A stretch of 64,000 nucleotides of DNA, taken from Paenibacillus jilunlii. GTDB lineage: Bacteria; Bacillota; Bacilli; Paenibacillales; Paenibacillaceae. Location of the stretch: contig NZ_FNGM01000021.1 of NCBI RefSeq assembly GCF_900102965.1, positions 47,680 through 111,679 of the forward strand, written 5' to 3'. Shown piece by piece: positions 59,901 through 64,000 of the stretch; positions within the stretch are counted from its first letter, which is position 1, and each line of letters begins with the position of its first letter. The notes under the pieces were generated by a model, which worked only from the letters and a program-made list of their open reading frames with translations, was not told where the DNA came from and did no database searches. A program made the position numbers and the translations under genes.

Positions 59901-60125
59901 TTGCCGGGCATCTACGGGCGTAAGCTGGATTTTGCCGCTGGAGCGCTTTACATCTTCGTATCCGAATACGCTTGGGACGCAGACATTGAAGTCAAAGACC
60001 CGCGGACAGGTGTAAGCTACAGCTTCCGGCTTGAGAAAGAACGTTCCGTACTGTTTGCGGCAGATAAGCAAGGACAGCTGACTTCTGTGTACAGAGCGGA
60101 AGAAACTGCGATTACAATACACTGA
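56961..60125 (+). CDS. Large clan GH-A glycoside hydrolase, family not assigned
   Basis: This 1054-residue cytoplasmic protein has three parts. An N-terminal domain resembles a class I amidotransferase-like or trimerisation fold (FSDPLFPGYTASAG, LLNIGGAPF). A TIM-barrel catalytic domain at about residues 370-720 has probable acid/base Glu511 in DLINEPSMFD and nucleophile Glu677 in LVQETGIMY. A second amidotransferase-like domain follows (PPKLILLPSAHNLDD, VLLVTGTLG). The layout recalls GH42-like beta-galactosidases or related beta-mannosidase families, but I cannot name the family. In a cluster of alpha-mannosidases, cleavage of a beta-linked core sugar is a reasonable guess. Base composition is very GC-rich in the first kilobase. 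Translation is coupled to GH125 (TGTGA). Confidence 0.8.
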   Translation: MSAGIVILFSDPLFPGYTASAGRIQEQAERLGGLQHAAHDAHAVHTAGAEQLAPALDAAGPGACFINLHAPYFPKEAWGSILAYLQRGGGLLNIGGAPFKVPVRCENGVWQAEAEQTAYHRQLHIHEALRVDGGRVQSHAALADIPLFAGREGLLAPADTWNLVPHVTKSSDLPEQMGASGPMDTRIYPLLKGISAEGREVSAPAVLWEHVGGPFAGARWIFIGQRLTPEHCGDEGLKLLAACAAFAAKGVTELWLKPNYASYEQGERPIISLQSQQLSRTGAGQETWRLQFSLQKDGSASPCFEHSCEIVAGTEMNFFRLPIPVELEPGLYDLVCHAEAVDGEQRVLRQGFWSYDAALLSAGEPITAGRDYFQKNGRPLPVVGMTYMTSDVARKFLFLPNVAVWNRDMAQMKKAGINWIRTGIWTAYRNIMQVDGHASEEVMRAIDAFLQTAKKHDLQVTFTFFSFTPETWEGRNPYLDPRSVEAQKRFIRSIVARHVHTTHVDWDLINEPSMFDPPRIFSDGPSTAGDPYEQQAFSAWLEQRHGSIAVLQERWNMTPLELPDFASARPPEQAEINFSIQDIHSGKRGTRWLDYCLFSMDMHNVWAKELYGAIKELNPAQLVTVGQDEALGAQRPSPFFYEQAVDYTTVHSWWLNDNLLWSGIFAKTENKPNLVQETGIMYVETPDGRAKRTEEELRSILERKYAYAFAAGGAGAVQWIWNTNFYMDNANESQIGALRADGTEKPEADVSYDFGRFMAEAGALFAGRELEDIAVIFPYSNDFSNRKLAYEATTRLTRILSYQLRLPFRGVSEYGLEALEAQPPKLILLPSAHNLDDSAMEKLIAFVERTGAVLLVTGTLGLNSYWQPSERLVELLGTRELGNVRREERMKLDGRTFAVSYGQRRIAELVKEVQVREPAAAQPAEPGDTVMDLPLGKGRLIWCPLPLELNERDEPIAELYRHAAERSGVSAGLEWISGGDLPGIYGRKLDFAAGALYIFVSEYAWDADIEVKDPRTGVSYSFRLEKERSVLFAADKQGQLTSVYRAEETAITIH

Positions 60126-60152
60126 GCAAGAACTAAGGGAGAGATGGGGTTC

Positions 60153-62906
60153 ATGACTAGCAAAAAGACCGCACATATCGTTTCCCACACCCACTGGGAC
60201 CGGGAATGGTATCTGCCTTACGAGAAGCATCATGTCCGTCTGGTGCAGCTGGTGGATGCATTACTCGATAAATTAGACAGCAGTACAGCCTTCCGCAGCT
60301 TTTATCTGGATGGCCAGACCATTATTTTGGAGGATTATCTGCAGGTACGCCCCGAGAACAAGGAACGTCTGGAGCAGCACATCCAGGCCGGGCGGATTCT
60401 AATTGGCCCGTGGTACATTCTGCAGGATGCTTTTCTTACGAGCGGCGAGGCTAATGTGCGCAATATGCAGATCGGCCATCAGGATGCCCTGAAATACGGC
60501 GAGCCGTCCAAAATCGGCTACTTCCCCGATACCTTCGGTCTCGTCGGCCAGACGCCGCAGCTCATGCTCCAATCCGGCATCCGCAATGCCTTCTTCGGCA
60601 GAGGCGTGAAGCCTACCGGCTTCAATAATACCGTATCGGACGGCGGCTACGAGTCTTCGTTCTCCGAGCTGATCTGGGAAGGGCCGGACGGTTCCCGTAT
60701 TCTTGGCATCCTCTTCGCCAACTGGTATTCCAACGGCAATGAAGTTCCGGTGGACGAAGCTGCTGCGCGGGAGTTTTGGGACCGGAAGCTGTCAGATGCG
60801 GAAAAATATGCTTCCACAGGCGAACTGCTGTTCATGAATGGCTGTGACCATCAGCCGCTGCAGCTCGATTTGCCGGAAGCAATTGCTGCCGCGCAGGCGC
60901 TGTATCCCGAGGTGGAGTTCGTTCATTCCAACTTCCCGGATTACCTGGACGCGCTGAATGCTGAACTGGAAAAGGGGGGCGAATCCGGCACACTGGAGCT
61001 GTCCTCCGTTACAGGCGAGCTGCGCAGCCAGCGGACCGACGGCTGGGGGACACTTGTCAATACGGCTTCGGCCCGTGTGTATTTGAAGCAAATGAACCAG
61101 AAGGGCCAGACCCTGCTTGAAAAAGTAGCCGAGCCGCTGGCGTCCATCGCGGGGCTTGCCGGCAAAGAATATCCGCATCATCTTTTTACCTACGCCTGGA
61201 AGACGCTGATGCAGAACCATCCGCATGACAGCATCTGCGGCTGCAGTGTAGACGAGGTGCACCGCGAGATGGTGACCCGTTTTGATAAAAGCCGCCACGT
61301 AGCAGAAAGCATCATAGAAGACAGCGCCAGATTTATCGCCGGGGCTGTGGATACCACTGTTTTTGCAGGCGCTGTGGAAGCTGTTCCTTTTGTGGTGATG
61401 AATACTACAGGCTGGAGCCGCACGGGCACTGTCAGCATTGAACTCGACGCTGCCCGCTTGTACCTGCGTGAGGGCTACGGCCTGGAAGAGACCTCCCGCA
61501 GAATGCAGGAATTCGATCTCTCCGGCCGGGTATTGCTGGATGACGGCGGTCAGGCATTGGCCTGCACTGTGGAGGATTTGGGCCTTGAATTCGGCTACGA
61601 TCTGCCGGACGACAAGTTCCGCCAGCCTTACATGTGCCGCAAAGTCAAGCTCACCTTCGAAGCGGCTGAAGTTCCGGCGCTTGGACTTCGCGCCTATGCC
61701 TGGACCACACAGCAAGCGGCAGCAGCTCCGGCTGAGCCTTCGCTCTTGAGCGGCGGGCATGTGCTGGAAAATGCCGCAGTTCGTGTTGAAGTCGCCGCAG
61801 ACGGCTCCTTCAGCCTGCATCACAAGCAGAGCGGAGCGGTATACCATGATCTTGGCATCTATGAGAATACCGGAGACATCGGCAACGAATATATGTACAG
61901 ACAGCCCGATGGCGAGATTCCTTTGACTACCAAAGGGTTGAGAGCAGCGATAAATGTAACCGAAGATACGCCTTTCCGGGCGTCCATTGAGATTAAGCAT
62001 GCCTGGGAGATCCCCGCTTCGGCAGACGCCAGACTGAACGAAGAACAGCGGGCGCTGGTCTATTATCCGGAACGTACAGCACAGCGCAGCAGCGAGACTG
62101 TGATTTTGCAGCTTCGCACGGTGATTTCGCTGGAACGTGAAGGCAAAGGGCTGCATATTGAATCCACAATCAACAATGTCGCGAAGGATCACCGTGTGCG
62201 TATGCTGTTCCCTACGGATCTGCAGACCCCGGTGCATCATGCCGATTCCATGTTCGAAATTGCCAAGCGGGACAACGAGTCAGCGGCAGAATGGCAGAAC
62301 CCGAGCAACACTCAGCATCAGCAGTCCTTTGTGGACGTTAGCAGTGCCCAGGTAGGCATGACTGTAGCCAATCTCGGACTGAATGAATATGAAGTGCTGC
62401 GTGATGGACGTAATACAATTGCCGTTACCCTGCTTCGCAGCGTAGGCGAATTGGGCGACTGGGGCTGGTTCCCGACACCGGAGGCACAATGCCTCGGCGA
62501 GCATACCGCACAGCTGATGCTGATTCCGCATACTGGAGACGGTGTTACTTCAGGCGCATATGCTCAGGCATACCAGTTTCAGGCTCCGTGGACTACCTTC
62601 CAGACGGATATCCACACAGGGACCATTGCCTCGGGTTATTCACCGCTGAGCTGGAAAGGCACAGAAGCTGCATTTTCTTCTATGAAAATGAATGAAACCA
62701 CCGGAGACCTCCTGCTGCGCTGGTATAACATGAGCGGCTCACAGGCACAGCTGAATGTAGAATTGGATCTGCCTCATGAACATCTGTACCGCACAGGCAT
62801 CCTGGAAGAAAGTACGGCTCCATTGCCGGATTCGGGTGATTCCCGACATCTGCTGGAGCTTGGACCTTGCGAGATTGCCACGTTCGGGATTCATTTAAGA
62901 GCTTAA
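60153..62906 (+). CDS. Alpha-mannosidase, glycoside hydrolase family 38 (short type)
   Basis: This second GH38 enzyme, 917 residues, starts almost directly with the catalytic domain. Zinc ligands are in HTHWDREWYL (His12-Asp16), and the nucleophile Asp126 is in YFPDTFGLVGQTPQLM. NHPHDSICGCSVDEVHREM is also typical. It resembles the bacterial MngB/streptococcal GH38 group that trims alpha-1,3 or alpha-1,6 mannose after uptake; the linkage is inferred. AAGGGAGAG fits the ATG at 60153. It is last in the hydrolase operon and is followed by a perfect terminator. Confidence 0.94.
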   Translation: MTSKKTAHIVSHTHWDREWYLPYEKHHVRLVQLVDALLDKLDSSTAFRSFYLDGQTIILEDYLQVRPENKERLEQHIQAGRILIGPWYILQDAFLTSGEANVRNMQIGHQDALKYGEPSKIGYFPDTFGLVGQTPQLMLQSGIRNAFFGRGVKPTGFNNTVSDGGYESSFSELIWEGPDGSRILGILFANWYSNGNEVPVDEAAAREFWDRKLSDAEKYASTGELLFMNGCDHQPLQLDLPEAIAAAQALYPEVEFVHSNFPDYLDALNAELEKGGESGTLELSSVTGELRSQRTDGWGTLVNTASARVYLKQMNQKGQTLLEKVAEPLASIAGLAGKEYPHHLFTYAWKTLMQNHPHDSICGCSVDEVHREMVTRFDKSRHVAESIIEDSARFIAGAVDTTVFAGAVEAVPFVVMNTTGWSRTGTVSIELDAARLYLREGYGLEETSRRMQEFDLSGRVLLDDGGQALACTVEDLGLEFGYDLPDDKFRQPYMCRKVKLTFEAAEVPALGLRAYAWTTQQAAAAPAEPSLLSGGHVLENAAVRVEVAADGSFSLHHKQSGAVYHDLGIYENTGDIGNEYMYRQPDGEIPLTTKGLRAAINVTEDTPFRASIEIKHAWEIPASADARLNEEQRALVYYPERTAQRSSETVILQLRTVISLEREGKGLHIESTINNVAKDHRVRMLFPTDLQTPVHHADSMFEIAKRDNESAAEWQNPSNTQHQQSFVDVSSAQVGMTVANLGLNEYEVLRDGRNTIAVTLLRSVGELGDWGWFPTPEAQCLGEHTAQLMLIPHTGDGVTSGAYAQAYQFQAPWTTFQTDIHTGTIASGYSPLSWKGTEAAFSSMKMNETTGDLLLRWYNMSGSQAQLNVELDLPHEHLYRTGILEESTAPLPDSGDSRHLLELGPCEIATFGIHLRA

Positions 62907-62919
62907 CCTTATCTGCCCA

Positions 62920-62957
62920 AAAGATCCCCCGGCGCTTCCCTGCCGGGGGATCTTTAA
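62920..62957. terminator. Terminator of the mannoside hydrolase operon
   Basis: AAGATCCCCCGGC and GCCGGGGGATCTT form a perfect 13-bp stem with an eight-base loop, followed by TAAA. It lies just past the GH38 stop and also between convergent genes. Confidence 0.9.
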
Positions 62958-62997
62958 ATGTTCATTCTATTCATTACGTTACCTACATAGAATCGGC

Positions 62998-63285
62998 TTA
63001 CTTTCTTTTGTACATCTTATACCAGTCCATAACAGCCTGAGCGAGCGAGGGATTTCTTTGTCTCTCCCAATCAGAGGTTTCCCAATCGTGAATCGCCTGC
63101 TGCTTTGTTTTGTAAAAGCTGTAATCGCGAATATTCCAAGGGGAGTAGACTTTTCTGTACCATTTGCCGTTAGAGGTTTCGCGCGTGTAGCGGCGGACGG
63201 CTTTGCTCGCCTGTCTTTTTGCCCAGACAGAAGCCGGGGAGCACTGATCATTCCATACAGGGTGTTTCTTTACACTTCGGCTCAT
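62998..63285 (-). CDS. Small basic conserved protein of unknown function
   Basis: This 95-residue basic protein begins MSRSVKKHPVWNDQCSP and contains WAKRQASKAVRRYTRE, SNGKWYRKVYSPWNIRDY and ends WYKMYKRK. Similar small proteins (MSRS-KK-P start, KRxANKAVRR core) occur as hypotheticals in Firmicutes; no function is known. AAGGAGG precedes the ATG on the minus strand by about 11 bases. It lies alone between the mannoside operon and the rRNA promoters. Confidence 0.75.
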   Translation of the reverse strand: MSRSVKKHPVWNDQCSPASVWAKRQASKAVRRYTRETSNGKWYRKVYSPWNIRDYSFYKTKQQAIHDWETSDWERQRNPSLAQAVMDWYKMYKRK

Positions 63286-63491
63286 TGTGACTCTAACCTC
63301 CTTATTAGGAAGGGAAGCTAGAGATCGTGAAGTGTCTTCATAACACTCACCTCCTTCTGATTAGAATGATTCTGCGGATAATGGGCATCATACTGTATGG
63401 ACGTAGGTGATCGGGAAAAGTTTCATAGCAGACTTTATAAAGCTTACTATCACAATGTCAGAGTGAATTCTAAAAAGATGAAAATTAATGC

Positions 63492-63520
63492 TTGCAATGA
63501 ATCGCTATACATGGTATATT
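63492..63520 (+). promoter_or_regulatory. rRNA promoter P1
   Basis: TTGCAA at 63492-63497, a 17-base spacer and TATATT at 63515-63520 form a sigma-A-type promoter about 290 bases upstream of 16S rRNA. Confidence 0.7.
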
Positions 63521-63576
63521 CTTATTCCGGCCAAGAAACATCAACGCCGAGCTCGAAAAGAAGTTGAAAAAAGAGC

Positions 63577-63605
63577 TTGCATTAATCGGCCGAACATGAT
63601 ATATT
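63577..63605 (+). promoter_or_regulatory. rRNA promoter P2
   Basis: TTGCAT at 63577-63582, a 17-base spacer and TATATT at 63600-63605 repeat the P1 arrangement exactly 85 bases downstream. Tandem promoters are usual for rrn operons. Confidence 0.75.
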
Positions 63606-63649
63606 ATAAGAGTTGCTGGTGACGAGATAATCGGCGCCGACGACGAGCT

Positions 63650-63670
63650 TGATCTTTGAAAACTGAACAA
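63650..63670 (+). promoter_or_regulatory. boxA-like rRNA antitermination leader
   Basis: TGATCTTTGAAAACTGAAC is the typical boxA-containing leader found before 16S and 23S genes in Bacillales. It lies between P2 and the 16S start. Confidence 0.7.
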
Positions 63671-63810
63671 CGAGTGAGTGGGATTTCACGCAAGTGAGAT
63701 CCAAAATAGATAAGGTTCACAGCGTGTTTCACGCTTTTGGATACTTATCATGAGAATGAAAATTCTCGTCAGATGTTTCAAAATGAGCAATCGCTCTTTC
63801 TAAATACCAA

Positions 63811-64000
63811 TTTGGAGAGTTTGATCCTGGCTCAGGACGAACGCTGGCGGCGTGCCTAATACATGCAAGTCGAGCGGAGTCTTGTTGGAAGCTTGCTTCC
63901 AACCTGGCTTAGCGGCGGACGGGTGAGTAACACGTAGGCAACCTACCCTCTAGACTGGGATAACTACCGGAAACGGTAGCTAATACCGGATAATTCCTTG
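63811..64000 (+). rRNA. 16S ribosomal RNA, 5' part
   Basis: The 16S start GGAGAGTTTGATCCTGG is followed by CTCAGGACGAACGCTGGC and GGCGGACGGGTGAGTAACAC. The V1 hairpin (GTCTTGTTGGAAGC...GCTTCCAAC) is of Paenibacillus type. The gene runs off the window end; only about 190 bases are present. Confidence 0.98.

Noticed and set aside
62979..63251. Second reading frame overlapping the small basic protein
   Set aside because: It is the shifted shadow of the MSRSVKK protein, which has the ribosome binding site and the conserved pattern.

Overview
The window looks like chromosomal DNA from a Paenibacillus species. Supporting signs are the 16S rRNA gene starting at about 63,811, a paeninodin-type lasso peptide operon, a DUF4023 micro-protein, YesM/YesN-type sensor pairs and strong AGGAGG ribosome binding sites. 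No complete insertion sequence, prophage, CRISPR array or ordinary tRNA gene was seen.

Layout. 0-1.5 kb: a decayed blaR1-blaI pair. 1.5-2.6 kb: a streptothricin acetyltransferase gene followed by seven 51-bp hairpin repeats. 2.6-7.4 kb: a LysR regulator divergent from a pentose-phosphate cluster (zwf, tal, gnd). 7.6-12.6 kb: a VOC protein, an exported protein, an amino-acid permease and a diguanylate cyclase. 13.2-19.1 kb: a complete peptide ABC importer. 19.2-19.9 kb: a YgjP-type metallopeptidase.

20.3-28.4 kb: a lasso peptide locus. Its operon runs cyclase (C), a 41-residue precursor (A), an HprK-like kinase (K), RRE protein (B1), leader peptidase (B2) and ABC exporter (D). A nucleotidyltransferase lies on the other strand beyond 1.1 kb of repeat-rich DNA. 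The predicted core has an Ala1-Asp9 ring and ends in Ser, the expected target of the kinase.

28.6-37.8 kb: mixed accessory genes (SEC-C protein, MFS, APH-like kinase, HEAT, SUKH, CPBP protease, acyl-CoA synthetase, GNAT, stalk-domain protein, DUF4023). 37.9-42.0 kb: two tandem WYL regulators divergent from a Ro60 orthologue. The gap between them encodes a Y RNA whose effector domain can be read as a circularly permuted tRNA, plus a second, reduced relative.

42.5-62.9 kb: an alpha-mannoside utilisation locus. It has a YesM/YesN two-component system, a CUT1 sugar importer without its own ATPase, then GH3, GH38, GH125, a clan GH-A hydrolase and a second GH38, all on one strand and mostly coupled. 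63.0-64.0 kb: a small conserved protein, tandem rRNA promoters, a boxA-like leader and the start of 16S rRNA.

The two most notable systems are the phosphorylatable lasso peptide cluster and the WYL / permuted-tRNA Y RNA / Ro60 module.
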